From JAGSOU01 sp049974865 (GTDB lineage Bacteria; Pseudomonadota; Alphaproteobacteria; Rhodobacterales; Rhodobacteraceae), in assembly GCA_049974865.1 (NCBI GenBank), contig JBNGCX010000006.1:1-64000 (forward strand): a stretch of 64,000 nt of DNA, read 5' to 3'. The translations under genes were made by a program, and so were the position numbers. Shown piece by piece: positions 15,587-25,152 of this stretch (position 1 is its first letter; the number at the start of each line of letters is the position of its first letter). Below the pieces are notes generated by a model. The model was not told where the DNA came from. It saw only the letters and a program-made list of their open reading frames with translations, and did no database searches.

Positions 15587-18109
15587 CTATTCGCGCGCCC
15601 GCAACACCCGTGCGGGGCGCGCCGCCAACGGCCCCCAGGCGAAGGCGAGCCCGGCCAGCAGAGTGGCCAGGACTCCGCCCGCGACGATGGCGATGGCCGA
15701 GACCGGCTCGAACACGTAACTGCTGTCCATGACGAAGACCATGACTGCCCAGCCCGCGATGCCGCCCGCGACGATCGCCACCAGCCCCGCCGCGGCCCCC
15801 AGGAGGCCCGCGCGCAGGGCGAGATAGGCCAGCACCTGCCCGCGCACCGCGCCCACGGTCTTAAGCACCGCCGCCTCGAACAGCCGCGCGCGCTGCCCCG
15901 CCGCCGCCGCGCCGATCAGCACGAAAAGCCCTGTGACCAGCGTCGCCCCCGCGCCGTAGGTGATGGCGGCGGCGAGCCCCGACAGCACCTCGGACACCCG
16001 GTCGATCGCGTCGCGCACGCGGATGGCGGTGATGTTGGGATAGGCCTGCGCCAGGTCGCGCAGGATGGCGGCCTCGGCCGCCGCGTCGGCATAGATGGTG
16101 GCGATATGGGTATGCGGGGCGCCGGCCAGCGCGGCGGGGTTCAGCGCCATGACGAAGCCGATCCCGGCAGTCGAGAAATCGACGACGCGGAAGCTGGTGA
16201 TCTCGGCCGTGATGTCCCGGCCGAGGATGTTGACCGTCACCTCGTCGCCCAGCGACAGCCCCATCTCCTCGGCCTCTTCGGCGGCAAAGCTCATCTGCGG
16301 CGGGCCGGAATAGTCCTCGGGCCACCATTCGCCCGCGGTGATGATCGTGCCCTCGGGCGGCGCGGCGGAATAGGTCACGCCGCGGTCGCCGCGGAGCACC
16401 CAATGCTCACCCACCGCCTCGCGCGCAGGGATACCGTTGATGCGGGTGATGATGCCGCGCAGCATGGGCGCGGTCTCGACGCGGCTGACGCCGGGGTCGT
16501 TTTCCAGCCGGTCCAGGAAGCCGGGCAACTGCGCGGTCTGGATATCCACCATGAAATAGGAGGGGGCGACCTCGGGCAGTTCCTCGGCGATGCCGCGGCT
16601 GAGATTGGCCTGGATTTGGCCCACGGCGGCCAGCACCGACAGGCCGAGCCCCAGCGACAGCACCACCGACGCGGCCTCGCCGCCCGGCCCACCGACCGCC
16701 CCCAGCGCCAGCCGAAGCGCGGTGCGTCCGCGAACGGCGCGCGTCCGCGCGCCCCGCCGGGCCAGAACCCGCGCCGCCCGTGCCGAGAGCAGAAGCAGGC
16801 CCAGCGCCATCGCGATGCCCCCCGCGGCCCAGAGGGTGAGATGCGCTGCGCCCGTGAACCATGTCGCCGCGCCGATCAGCGCCCCCGCCAGCAGGGCGGT
16901 AAGCGCCACGACCGGCCAGCGTGGCCAGCCGCGGGCGCGGGCCGAAACCTCTCGGAACAGGGCGGCGGCACGGATCTCCTCGGTCCGGGCCAGCGGCCAG
17001 AGGGTGAACAGAAGCGCCGTCAGCGCACCGTAGAGCGCGGCCTCGGCCAGCGGGCCGGGATAGATGGCAAGGCGGACGGGCAGCGGCAACCGCGCCTCGA
17101 GCACCGGGGCCAGCGCCAGCGGTGCGAGCGCGCCCAGCATCAGCCCGATCGCGATGCCCAAGGCGGCCAGCACCGCGATCTGGATGAGGTAGGCCCAGAG
17201 GATGGTCCGCGCCTCGGCCCCCAGCGTCTTGAGCGTGGCGATGACCTCGGTCTTGCCGTCGAGATAGGAGCGCACCGCCGCCGACACGCCGACGCCCCCC
17301 ACCGCGAGCCCCGCCAGCCCGACGAGAACCAGAAAAGCGCCGATCCGCTCGACGAAACGCGCCATGCCCGGCGCGCCGTTGCGGCTGTCGCGCCAGCGCA
17401 TGCCGGTGTCGCGGAACAGCCCCACCGCCTCGCCTTCCAGCGCGGCGAGGTCGCTGCCCGTGGGCAGGGCCAGGCGGTATTCGGTCTCGAAAAGGGTGCC
17501 CGGGGTCAGCAGCCCCGCGCCCTCCAGCGCCGCGCTGCGCAGCAGCGTCGGTGGGCCGAGACCGAAGCCGCCACCTGAGTCGTCAGGCGCGCGCTCGAGA
17601 ATGGCGGAAAGGGTGAACTCCTTGGTGCCCAGCCGAAAGCTGTCGCCGACCGTCAACCCCAGCCGGTCGGCCAGCACCCGCGCCATCACCGCGCGGTCAC
17701 CCGCCAGCGCCTGATCGAGCGGCAGGGCCGGATCCAGCACCACGGAACCATAGAGGGGATAGGCGTCATCGACCCCCTTCACCTGCGTCAGCGCGCGCTC
17801 GGTGCCGCCGTCGCGCTCGATCACCGCCATGGAGCGGAAGTCGACGATCTCGGAGACGCGCTCGGCCTTGCCGGCCATCCAGGCGCGCTCGGCCTCGTCC
17901 GCGTAGCGGTAGGTGAAGGACATCTCGGCATCGCCGCCCAAGAGCGTCGCGCCCTCTGCCTGCAGCCCCTGCTGGATGCTCATGCGCACCGAGCCGACGG
18001 CGGCGATCGCCGCCACGCCCAGCGCCAGGCAGGCGAGAAAGACGTAGAAACCGCGCAGCCCGCCGCGCAACTCGCGCCGGGCGATGCGGGCAGCGACGGG
18101 CAGGGTCAT
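15587..18109 (-). CDS. FtsX-family ABC transporter permease (YbbP-like)
   Basis: This is an 840-residue permease of the YbbP/FtsX class. It has one helix near the N-terminus (about 22-42), a periplasmic domain, a first FtsX helix block (about 255-365), a middle hydrophobic pair (about 395-445), a second periplasmic domain and a C-terminal FtsX block (about 715-835). Its start overlaps the ATPase stop as ATGA. The neighbouring divergent TesA-like esterase gives the tesA/ybbA/ybbP grouping seen in enterobacteria. The substrate is not established; lipids or toxic hydrophobic compounds are candidates. Confidence 0.88.
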   Translation of the reverse strand: MTLPVAARIARRELRGGLRGFYVFLACLALGVAAIAAVGSVRMSIQQGLQAEGATLLGGDAEMSFTYRYADEAERAWMAGKAERVSEIVDFRSMAVIERDGGTERALTQVKGVDDAYPLYGSVVLDPALPLDQALAGDRAVMARVLADRLGLTVGDSFRLGTKEFTLSAILERAPDDSGGGFGLGPPTLLRSAALEGAGLLTPGTLFETEYRLALPTGSDLAALEGEAVGLFRDTGMRWRDSRNGAPGMARFVERIGAFLVLVGLAGLAVGGVGVSAAVRSYLDGKTEVIATLKTLGAEARTILWAYLIQIAVLAALGIAIGLMLGALAPLALAPVLEARLPLPVRLAIYPGPLAEAALYGALTALLFTLWPLARTEEIRAAALFREVSARARGWPRWPVVALTALLAGALIGAATWFTGAAHLTLWAAGGIAMALGLLLLSARAARVLARRGARTRAVRGRTALRLALGAVGGPGGEAASVVLSLGLGLSVLAAVGQIQANLSRGIAEELPEVAPSYFMVDIQTAQLPGFLDRLENDPGVSRVETAPMLRGIITRINGIPAREAVGEHWVLRGDRGVTYSAAPPEGTIITAGEWWPEDYSGPPQMSFAAEEAEEMGLSLGDEVTVNILGRDITAEITSFRVVDFSTAGIGFVMALNPAALAGAPHTHIATIYADAAAEAAILRDLAQAYPNITAIRVRDAIDRVSEVLSGLAAAITYGAGATLVTGLFVLIGAAAAGQRARLFEAAVLKTVGAVRGQVLAYLALRAGLLGAAAGLVAIVAGGIAGWAVMVFVMDSSYVFEPVSAIAIVAGGVLATLLAGLAFAWGPLAARPARVLRARE

Positions 18110-18801
18110 TCCGCGGCCCTCCGCCGGTCGTCCGTTTCGATCCGGCCATCGGCCAGCCGCACCACGCGGTCGCAGCGTTCGGTCAGTTCGGGCGCGTGGG
18201 TGACCAGCACCAGCGTCGCGCCGTGGCGGTCGCGCAGGCCGAAGAGCATCTCCATGATCGCGGCGCCGTTGGCGGCGTCGAGGTTGCCGGTGGGCTCATC
18301 CGCCAGCAGTATATCGGGGCGCGGCGCGGCGGCGCGGGCCAGCGCCACGCGCTGCTGCTCGCCCCCCGACATCTGCGCCGGGTAGTGATCCATCCGCGCC
18401 TCCAGCCCCACGGCGCGCAACTCCTCGGCGGCGCGGTAAAAGGCGTCGCGGTGGCCCGCCAGCTCCAGCGGGGTTGCGACATTTTCCAGCGCCGTCATCG
18501 TCGGGATCAGGTGGAAAGACTGGAACACCACGCCCATATGTTGGCGGCGGAACCGGGCGAGCTGGTCTTCGTTCATCGCGGTCAGGTCATGGCCCCGCGC
18601 CATGACCGAACCCGATGTAGCACGCTCCAGCCCGCCCATGAGCATGAGGAGAGAGGATTTGCCCGAGCCCGAAGGCCCGACCAAGCCCAGCGTTTCGCCG
18701 GCGCCCACCGCCAGCGTGATGCCGTGCAGGATTTCCACCGGGCCGGCATTGCCCTGCAGGGTGAGGGTGACGTCTTTCAGCGTCAGGATCGGATCGGTCA
18801 T
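18106..18801 (-). CDS. ABC transporter ATP-binding protein (YbbA-like)
   Basis: This ATPase has 231 residues. Walker A GPSGSGKSS lies at about 42-50, the Q-loop is in 'VVFQSFHLIPTMT', the signature is MSGGEQQR (where LSGGQ is usual), Walker B is LLADEPTGNLD and the H-loop is VTHAP. The frame is open further upstream, but the ATG at 18801 gives the expected N-terminus MTDPILTLKDVTLTL. The gene is divergent from the esterase gene; the two starts are about 40 bases apart, so their promoters must overlap. Confidence 0.92.
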   Translation of the reverse strand: MTDPILTLKDVTLTLQGNAGPVEILHGITLAVGAGETLGLVGPSGSGKSSLLMLMGGLERATSGSVMARGHDLTAMNEDQLARFRRQHMGVVFQSFHLIPTMTALENVATPLELAGHRDAFYRAAEELRAVGLEARMDHYPAQMSGGEQQRVALARAAAPRPDILLADEPTGNLDAANGAAIMEMLFGLRDRHGATLVLVTHAPELTERCDRVVRLADGRIETDDRRRAAE

Positions 18802-18841
18802 CTCGGGCCTACGGTCTTGGGCATGCTCCCTGCGATATGGG

Positions 18842-19492
18842 GTGCTGGGGCGCGCGGGCAAGTTCGCCGCGCTTGCGAGTTTCACCATAACAGGCGCCCC
18901 GGCCCTGGCCGAAGAGGTCACCATCGCGGCGCTCGGCGACAGCCTTACGCAGGGTTACGGACTGATGGAGCAGGAAGGGTTCGTGCCGCAACTTCAAGCC
19001 TGGCTGCGGGCGCAGGGCGAGGACGTTCTGGTGATCAACGCGGGCGTCTCGGGCGACACCACCGCGGGCGGACTGTCGCGGGTCGGTTGGACGCTGGAGG
19101 ATCCGCGGGTCGACGCGATGATCGTGGCGTTGGGGGGCAACGACCTGCTGCGCGGGATCGACCCGGACGTGTCGCGGGCCAATCTCAAGGGCATTCTTGA
19201 GGCCGCCCGGGCGAAAGAGATCGAGGTGCTTCTGGTGGGGCTGAACGCGCCGGGAAACTACGGGCCGGACTACAAGGCGGCCTTCGATTCCATCTATCCC
19301 GCCCTGGCCGAGACCTTTGGCGCGCTGTATTACCCCAGCTTTTTCAAGGCCCTGAATGCCCAGTCCGAAGAGCCGAGGGCCATGGCAAAATACATGCAGC
19401 CCGACGGCATTCACCCCAGCGCCGAGGGCGTCGACCTGATCGTGGCCGACATGGGGCCGAAGGTTCTGGAACTGATTGAGCGCGCCCGCTGA
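18842..19492 (+). CDS. tesA: Periplasmic GDSL arylesterase / thioesterase (TesA-like)
   Basis: This is an SGNH-fold hydrolase of about 216 residues. Block I is GDSLTQGYG, block III is GGNDLLRG and block V is DGIHPSAEG, giving Ser, Gly/Asn and the Asp-His pair. In this reading frame no ATG gives a sensible N-terminus. The GTG at 18842 gives a 24-residue signal peptide (R4, K7, then FAALASFTITGAPALA) with cleavage expected after ALA. The Shine-Dalgarno region is weak, so the start is less certain than the domain. It is expected to hydrolyse acyl esters or acyl-CoA in the periplasm, and may act with the adjacent YbbAP transporter. Confidence 0.88.
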   Translation: MLGRAGKFAALASFTITGAPALAEEVTIAALGDSLTQGYGLMEQEGFVPQLQAWLRAQGEDVLVINAGVSGDTTAGGLSRVGWTLEDPRVDAMIVALGGNDLLRGIDPDVSRANLKGILEAARAKEIEVLLVGLNAPGNYGPDYKAAFDSIYPALAETFGALYYPSFFKALNAQSEEPRAMAKYMQPDGIHPSAEGVDLIVADMGPKVLELIERAR

Positions 19493-21529
19493 TCACCACC
19501 TCAGCCCGAAACGCAGCGCATCGTAGATCCCCGCGTGGATATTGCGCGAGGCCACGGCGTCGCCGATGCGGTAAAGGGTGAAGACCCCGTCGGGGCCACG
19601 CGCCGGGAATGGGTCGCCCCCGCCGATGAGGGCCGGGTAATCGACGGCCCCGAGGTTCCGGCTGTGCGGTTTCAGTGCGAAATAGAGTTCGTCCAGCGGC
19701 AAGGTTCCGTGTTCGACCACCACCTGGTCCACCCGCCGCTCGTCCGACCAGCCGCGCGCGAAATCCGAGCCCAGCGTGACCACCAGTTCATTGCCCTCGC
19801 GCCGCACGCCCGTGACCCGCGTGTTGATCGTCACCCGCGTTCCGGTCTCGTGAAAGGCGCGCATGTATGGGACATGGTTCAGTCCGCCCATCTCGGGCGC
19901 GAAGAAGCGTTCGGGGCTGACCAGTTCCAATTCCGAGCCGCCGCGCGCGATCACCTCGGTCGCGCTCATCCCCGGGTGGCCGCCATTGTCGTCATAGACC
20001 AGCACCCGAGCCGCCGGCTTCACCGCGCCCGACAGGATGTCCCAGCTTGAGACGGTCAGATCGTCGCCCGCCATCTCGGGCGGCTGGGGTAGCCCGCCGG
20101 TCGCGATGACCACGACATCCGGGGCTTCGGCCAACACGTCGCCTTCCTCGGCATAGAGGTTGTAGCGGATCTCGACCCCCAGCCGCTCCAGTTCGGCCAG
20201 CCGCCAGTCGACGATCCCGGCCAGTTCCCGCCGACGCGGGTTAGCGGTCAGCAGGACGACCTGCCCTCCGGCCCGGTCGGCGGCCTCGAACACCGTCACC
20301 TCATGCCCGCGCTCACCCGCGACCCGCGCGGCCTCCAGCCCCGCGGGACCGGCGCCCACCACGACGACGCGCTTCGGCGCCTCGGCCTTGGGGATCACAT
20401 GCGGTATCTTCGCCTCGCGGCCCGTCGCGGCGTTGTGGATGCACAGCGCCTCGCCCCCCTCGTAGATGCGGTCGAGGCAGTAGGTCGCACCGACGCAGGG
20501 GCGGATGCGCTCCTCCCGCCCTGCCGCCACCTTGGCCGCGATATGCGGATCGGCCATGTGCGCCCGGGTCATCCCCACCATGTCCAGCTTGCCGCTGGCC
20601 ACCGCGTGCCGCGCCGTGGCCACATCCGAGATTTTCGCGGCGTGGAAGACCGGGAATTCCGTCGCCTGCCGCACCGCGCCCGCGAAATCCAGGTGCGGGG
20701 CGCTGGCCATGCCCTGCACCGGGATCACGCGGGTCAGTTCCGCATCGCTGGCCACGCGGCCCCGGATCAGGTTGATGAAATCGAACTTGCCGGACTGCGC
20801 GATCCGCCGGGCGATCTCCACCCCCTCTTCGCGGCTCAGCCCCTTGTCGAAGTCTTCATCCGCGACCATGCGGATGCCGACGATGAACTCCGGCCCCACC
20901 GCGTTCCGCACCGCGTCGATCACCGCCCAGGTGAAGCGCAGCCGGTTGTCGAGGCTGCCGCTCCATTCATCCCCGCGCCGGTTCTGGTAGGGCGACCAGA
21001 AGGCATCCATCAGGTGGCCATAGGCCTCGAACTCGATCCCATCCAGCCCCGCCGCCTGCATCCGCTGGGCGGCGGCGGCGTAATCGGCCACGACTCGTTC
21101 GATATCCCAGTCCTCCATCTCCTTGGGGAAGGCGCGGTGGGCCGGCTCGCGCACCGGCGAGGGGGCCAGCACCGGCAGCCAGTCGCCCTTGTTCCAGCCC
21201 GTGCGCCAGCCCAGATGGGTGAGCTGGATCATCACCGCCGCGCCATGCTCGTGGCAGGCATCGGCAAGCTCCCCCATCCAGGGCACGATCTCGTCGCGAT
21301 AGGCGTGCAGGTTGCCGAAGGCCTCGGGGCTGTCGGGCGAGACCACGGCGGAACCGGCGGTCATGGTCAGGGCGATCCCGCCCTTGGCCTTTTCGGCGTG
21401 GTAGAGGCGATATTTCTCCTTCGGCATCCCGTCTTCGGAGTAATAGGGCTCATGCGCCGTCGACATGATCCGGTTCTTCAGGGTCAGGTGTTTCAGCCGG
21501 TAGGGCTGCAACAGCGGATCGTTGGACAT
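19493..21529 (-). CDS. NADH:flavin oxidoreductase of the TMADH / N-methylproline demethylase type
   Basis: This is a 678-residue cytoplasmic flavoprotein. Residues about 1-370 form an Old Yellow Enzyme-like FMN barrel, and residues about 385-670 form an FAD/NAD-binding part with 'VVVVGAGPAGLEAARVAG'. The Fe-S region between them reads CVGATYC...C, with C345, C351 and C363 present. The position of the second ligand (CxxC in trimethylamine dehydrogenase) is Ala348. The N-terminus 'TAHEPYYSEDGMPKEKYRLY' resembles enzymes annotated as N-methylproline (stachydrine) demethylases. Demethylation of an N-methyl amine or 2,4-dienoyl reduction are both possible; the substrate is not shown by the sequence. 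Cysteine loss raises the question whether the usual cluster is present. Confidence 0.82.
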   Translation of the reverse strand: MSNDPLLQPYRLKHLTLKNRIMSTAHEPYYSEDGMPKEKYRLYHAEKAKGGIALTMTAGSAVVSPDSPEAFGNLHAYRDEIVPWMGELADACHEHGAAVMIQLTHLGWRTGWNKGDWLPVLAPSPVREPAHRAFPKEMEDWDIERVVADYAAAAQRMQAAGLDGIEFEAYGHLMDAFWSPYQNRRGDEWSGSLDNRLRFTWAVIDAVRNAVGPEFIVGIRMVADEDFDKGLSREEGVEIARRIAQSGKFDFINLIRGRVASDAELTRVIPVQGMASAPHLDFAGAVRQATEFPVFHAAKISDVATARHAVASGKLDMVGMTRAHMADPHIAAKVAAGREERIRPCVGATYCLDRIYEGGEALCIHNAATGREAKIPHVIPKAEAPKRVVVVGAGPAGLEAARVAGERGHEVTVFEAADRAGGQVVLLTANPRRRELAGIVDWRLAELERLGVEIRYNLYAEEGDVLAEAPDVVVIATGGLPQPPEMAGDDLTVSSWDILSGAVKPAARVLVYDDNGGHPGMSATEVIARGGSELELVSPERFFAPEMGGLNHVPYMRAFHETGTRVTINTRVTGVRREGNELVVTLGSDFARGWSDERRVDQVVVEHGTLPLDELYFALKPHSRNLGAVDYPALIGGGDPFPARGPDGVFTLYRIGDAVASRNIHAGIYDALRFGLRW

Positions 21530-21637
21530 GAAATTCCCTCTCCGTTTTCCGTAGGCTAGCCTGCGGCGCGGCGCCCGCTCTGGTCAATAAGCGGCATTTC
21601 CCCGATAAGGGGCCGACATCAGGGGAGGAGCGACAGG

Positions 21638-23044
21638 ATGGACCTCATCGAGCGGCTGGAATCGATTCTGGGCAAGGCGCATGTGCTGACCGGCAAGGAT
21701 GCCGAAGGGTACGGCCGTGACTGGACGGGCAAATATTCCAGCACGCCCCGGGCCGTGCTGCGCCCCGCCAACCGCGACGAGGCCGCGGCCGTGATGAAAC
21801 TGGCGCATGAGACCGGCACGCCGGTGGTCCCCGTTTCGGGCAATACCGGGCTTGCGGGCGGCGCCCATGCCGAGGGCGCACTGATGATTTCGCTGGAGCG
21901 GATGAACCGCATCCGCGAAATCCGCCCCGACGCCCGCATCGCCATCGTCGAGGCGGGCGTGGTGCTGGCCAGCCTGCACGCGGCGGCCGAGGAACAGGAC
22001 CTGATCTTCCCGCTGATCTTCGGCGCGCGCGGCTCGGCCATGATCGGGGGCGTTCTGGCGACCAATGCAGGCGGGTCGAACGTGCTGCGCTACGGCAACA
22101 CGCGGGCGCTGTGCCTGGGGCTGGAGGTGGTGCTGCCCGACGGCCGGGTGATGGACCTGATGAGCGAGCTGCACAAGGACAACACCGGCTATGACCTCAA
22201 GGACCTGTTCATCGGCGCCGAGGGCACGCTGGGCCTGATCACGGGCGCGGTGCTGAAGCTGTCGCCGAAACCTCGGGCCTATGCCACGGCGATGGTGGCG
22301 GTGCCCGCGCTGTCCGATGCGCTGACGCTGCTGAACCGCCTGCAGCAGGAAACCGGCGGCGCGGTCGAGGCCTATGAATACATGCCCGACACCTACATGG
22401 CGCGGCTGGCGCAGTGCCGCCCCGACCTGCGCCCGCCCTTCGCCGAGCCCCACGCGGTGAACATCCTGGTCGAGGTCGGCGCCACCGCCCCGCGCGACGC
22501 CACGCCCGCCGATGATGGCAGCCTGCCGGTGGTCAGCCAGCTGGAACAGGTGCTGATGGGCATGATGGAAGAAGGCGCATTGCTGGATGCCGTGGTGGCC
22601 CAGTCCGACGCCCAGCGCGCCGAGATGTGGGAACGGCGCGAGGCGGCGGCCGAAATCACCTTCTCGCGCCTGCCCATCGTCGACAGCGACGTGGCGCTGC
22701 CGCTGGACAAGGTGGCGAGCTTCGTTGAGCGGATGGAGGCCCGTCTGCCACAGGTCGATGAAAAGGCGGACACCATCACCGTGGGCCACCTAGGCGACGG
22801 CAACCTGCATTACGCGGTCTGGCCCTCGCGCGATGACGAGGCGCTGAAGGATGCGATCCGCGAGGCGGTCGAAGACGTGGTGGCGGAACTCGGCGGCAGC
22901 TTCTCGGCCGAGCACGGGATCGGGTTGTCGAAACTTGCCACCATGCGGCGGCGCAAGACCCCGGTCGCGCTGGACGTGATGGGCAGCATCAAGGCGGCGC
23001 TCGATCCCAAGGGGATCATGAACCCGGGCAAGCTGCTGCCCTGA
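21638..23044 (+). CDS. FAD-linked oxidase, GlcD / D-2-hydroxyacid dehydrogenase family
   Basis: This is a 468-residue flavoprotein of the VAO/PCMH superfamily. The FAD-binding domain has 'PVVPVSGNTGLAGGA' (about 62-76), 'GGVLATNAGGSNVLRYGN' (about 137-154) and 'DLKDLFIGAEGTLGLIT'. The C-terminal FAD-oxidase domain has 'TVGHLGDGNLHYAVW' (about 382-396) and ends with 'GSFSAEHGIGLSKL' and 'DPKGIMNPGKLLP'. These fit D-lactate, glycolate or D-2-hydroxyglutarate dehydrogenases; the exact hydroxyacid is not decided. The start has GGGGAGGAG a few bases upstream. It is divergent from the TMADH-like gene and convergent with hemC. Confidence 0.9.
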   Translation: MDLIERLESILGKAHVLTGKDAEGYGRDWTGKYSSTPRAVLRPANRDEAAAVMKLAHETGTPVVPVSGNTGLAGGAHAEGALMISLERMNRIREIRPDARIAIVEAGVVLASLHAAAEEQDLIFPLIFGARGSAMIGGVLATNAGGSNVLRYGNTRALCLGLEVVLPDGRVMDLMSELHKDNTGYDLKDLFIGAEGTLGLITGAVLKLSPKPRAYATAMVAVPALSDALTLLNRLQQETGGAVEAYEYMPDTYMARLAQCRPDLRPPFAEPHAVNILVEVGATAPRDATPADDGSLPVVSQLEQVLMGMMEEGALLDAVVAQSDAQRAEMWERREAAAEITFSRLPIVDSDVALPLDKVASFVERMEARLPQVDEKADTITVGHLGDGNLHYAVWPSRDDEALKDAIREAVEDVVAELGGSFSAEHGIGLSKLATMRRRKTPVALDVMGSIKAALDPKGIMNPGKLLP

Positions 23045-23050
23045 CGGGCC

Positions 23051-24013
23051 TCAGCCCCCGATGAAATCGAAGAAGCCTTCGCCCGCGCGTGCCTTCAGCC
23101 CCTTGGCCAGCGCGCGGCCCATCTCGGCTCCGTCCTCGATGGGACCGCTGACCTCGTCGGCCAGCCGTTCCGAGCCGTCGGGGCGCAGGATCTCGCCGCG
23201 CAGGCGCAGGGTACCGCCATCCAGCTCCGCCAGCCCGCCGATGGGCGTCTCGCAGGAGCCGTCCAGTTCCGCCAGGAAGGCCCGCTCGGCCGCCAGCCGC
23301 TCGCCGGTCTTGCGGTCGTGGATCGCTTCCATCATCGCGGCCACGTCCGTGTCCCCGGCGCGCCACTCGATCCCGATGGCGCCCTGCGCCACGGCGGGCA
23401 GCATCTCCTCGGGCGCGACCGCGGTGCGCGGTACGTCCGTGGCGTTCAGCCGGTTCAGGCCGGCCATGGCCAGGAAGGTGGCCACGGCCACGCCGTCCTC
23501 CAGCTTCTTCAGCCGGGTCTGCACGTTGCCGCGAAATTCCACCACCTTCAGGTCGGGGCGGTAGTTCAGTAGCTGCGCGCGCCGCCGCAGGCTGGAGGTG
23601 CCCACCACGGCCCCCTCCGCCAGGTCGGCCAGCTTGCTCACCGACAGCGAGACAAAGGCATCCCGCACATCCTCGCGCGGCAAATAGCAGTCCAGAACCA
23701 GCCCGGCGGGTTGCTCCACCGGCATGTCCTTCATGGAATGAACCGCGATGTCGATGCCGCCCGACAGCATCGCCTCTTCGATTTCCTTTGTGAACAGCCC
23801 CTTGCCGCCGATTTCCTTCAGGGGGCGGTCGGCGTCGATCATCTTGCGATTATCGCCGGTGGTTTTGATGACCACGATCTCGAACGCCTCCTGCGGCAGG
23901 TCGAAGGCGGCGGCCAGCCGGTCGCGGGTCTCGTAGGCCTGCGCCAGGGCCAGCGGCGAGCCGCGGGTGCCGATCTTCAGGGGCGAAGCGGGGGAAGGAA
24001 GCGTCACTGTCAT
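23051..24013 (-). CDS. hemC: Porphobilinogen deaminase (hydroxymethylbilane synthase)
   Basis: The enzyme polymerises four porphobilinogen units to hydroxymethylbilane in tetrapyrrole synthesis. The 320-residue protein shows 'LKIGTRGSPLALAQA' at the N-terminus, 'KDMPVEQPAGLVLDCYLPRED' (catalytic Asp region, here cited in part), 'VGTSSLRRRAQLLNYRPDL' and 'LDGSCETPIGG', whose Cys carries the dipyrromethane cofactor. It is divergent from hemE across a 101-base gap. Confidence 0.96.
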   Translation of the reverse strand: MTVTLPSPASPLKIGTRGSPLALAQAYETRDRLAAAFDLPQEAFEIVVIKTTGDNRKMIDADRPLKEIGGKGLFTKEIEEAMLSGGIDIAVHSMKDMPVEQPAGLVLDCYLPREDVRDAFVSLSVSKLADLAEGAVVGTSSLRRRAQLLNYRPDLKVVEFRGNVQTRLKKLEDGVAVATFLAMAGLNRLNATDVPRTAVAPEEMLPAVAQGAIGIEWRAGDTDVAAMMEAIHDRKTGERLAAERAFLAELDGSCETPIGGLAELDGGTLRLRGEILRPDGSERLADEVSGPIEDGAEMGRALAKGLKARAGEGFFDFIGG

Positions 24014-24114
24014 GGCCTCCCTTTATCGCCGCTGCGGCGTCCTGACAACTCGGCCATGCTTGACACCGGGTCGCAACCCGGCGACGACACGTTGGCGACA
24101 AGAGGGGGAAGACG

Positions 24115-25152
24115 ATGGCCGAGACCAAGAAACTGATGCGCGCGCTGGCAGGCGAGACCCAGGCCGTGCCGCCAGTGTGGATGATGCGCCAGGCGGGCCG
24201 CTACCTGCCCGAGTATCGCGCCACCCGCGCCAAGGCGGGCGATTTCCTGTCGCTGTGCTACACCCCCGAGTTGGCCGCCGAGGTCACGCTGCAACCGATC
24301 CGCCGCTACGGTTTCGACGCGGCGATCCTGTTTGCCGATATCCTGCTGCTTCCGCAGGCTCTGGGGGCCGACCTGTGGTTCGTCACCGGCGAGGGCCCCC
24401 GCCTGTCGACCATCACCACGCCCGAAGAACTGAAGGCGCTGAAACCGGTCGACGCGATCCACGAAACGCTGAACCCGGTCTACGAAACGGTCCGCATCCT
24501 GTCGCGCGAACTGCCTGCCGAGACCACCTTCATCGGCTTCGCCGGCGCGCCGTGGACGGTGGCGACCTACATGATCGCAGGTCGCGGCACGCCCGACCAG
24601 GGCCCGGCGCATGCGCTGAAAGAGGCCGACCGCGCAACCTTCGAGGCGCTTCTGGCCCGGATCACCGAGGGCACCATCGAATACCTGTCGAAACAGATCG
24701 AGGCCGGGGCCGAGGTGGTGAAGCTGTTCGACAGCTGGGCCGGCTCGCTGAAGGGCGCGGATTTCGACCGCTACGCGATGGAACCGGCCAAGCAGATCAT
24801 CGCCGCGCTGAAAGCGCGCCACCCCGGCGTTCCGGTCATCGCCTTCCCCCGCGGCGCGGGCGAGAAATACGTGGGCTTCGCCAAGGCCACCGGCGCCGAT
24901 TGCGTGGCGCTGGACCAGTTCGTCTCAGCCGATTGGGCGGCCCAGCACGTACAGGTGGACGGCTGCGTCCAGGGCAACCTCGACCCCAAGCACATGGTCA
25001 CCGGCGGGCAGGCCCTGGTCGACGAGACCAGGCGCATCGTGCAGGCCTTCTCCAAGGGGCCGCATATCTTCAACCTCGGCCACGGCATCACGCCGGACGC
25101 AAATCCCGACAACGTGCAACTCATGCTGGATGCGATCCGGGGCGACGCCTAA
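24115..25152 (+). CDS. hemE: Uroporphyrinogen decarboxylase
   Basis: The enzyme decarboxylates uroporphyrinogen III to coproporphyrinogen III in the cytoplasm. The 345-residue protein has both family signatures: 'PPVWMMRQAGRYLPEYRA' near residue 20 and 'GFAGAPWTVATYMIAG' near 142. 'FADILLLPQALGADL' carries the substrate-binding Asp. It begins with MAETKKLMRAL after an AGAGGGGGAAGACG ribosome site. Its stop shares bases with that of the convergent MFS gene (CTAA). HemF and HemN, encoded further along, use its product. Confidence 0.96.
   Translation: MAETKKLMRALAGETQAVPPVWMMRQAGRYLPEYRATRAKAGDFLSLCYTPELAAEVTLQPIRRYGFDAAILFADILLLPQALGADLWFVTGEGPRLSTITTPEELKALKPVDAIHETLNPVYETVRILSRELPAETTFIGFAGAPWTVATYMIAGRGTPDQGPAHALKEADRATFEALLARITEGTIEYLSKQIEAGAEVVKLFDSWAGSLKGADFDRYAMEPAKQIIAALKARHPGVPVIAFPRGAGEKYVGFAKATGADCVALDQFVSADWAAQHVQVDGCVQGNLDPKHMVTGGQALVDETRRIVQAFSKGPHIFNLGHGITPDANPDNVQLMLDAIRGDA

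Noticed and set aside
24066..24082. CCGGGT-CGCA-ACCCGG hairpin between hemC and hemE, with TTGACA just before it, as a regulated hemE promoter.
   Set aside because: No acceptable -10 element follows at 17 bases, and six-base GC hairpins are frequent at this base composition.
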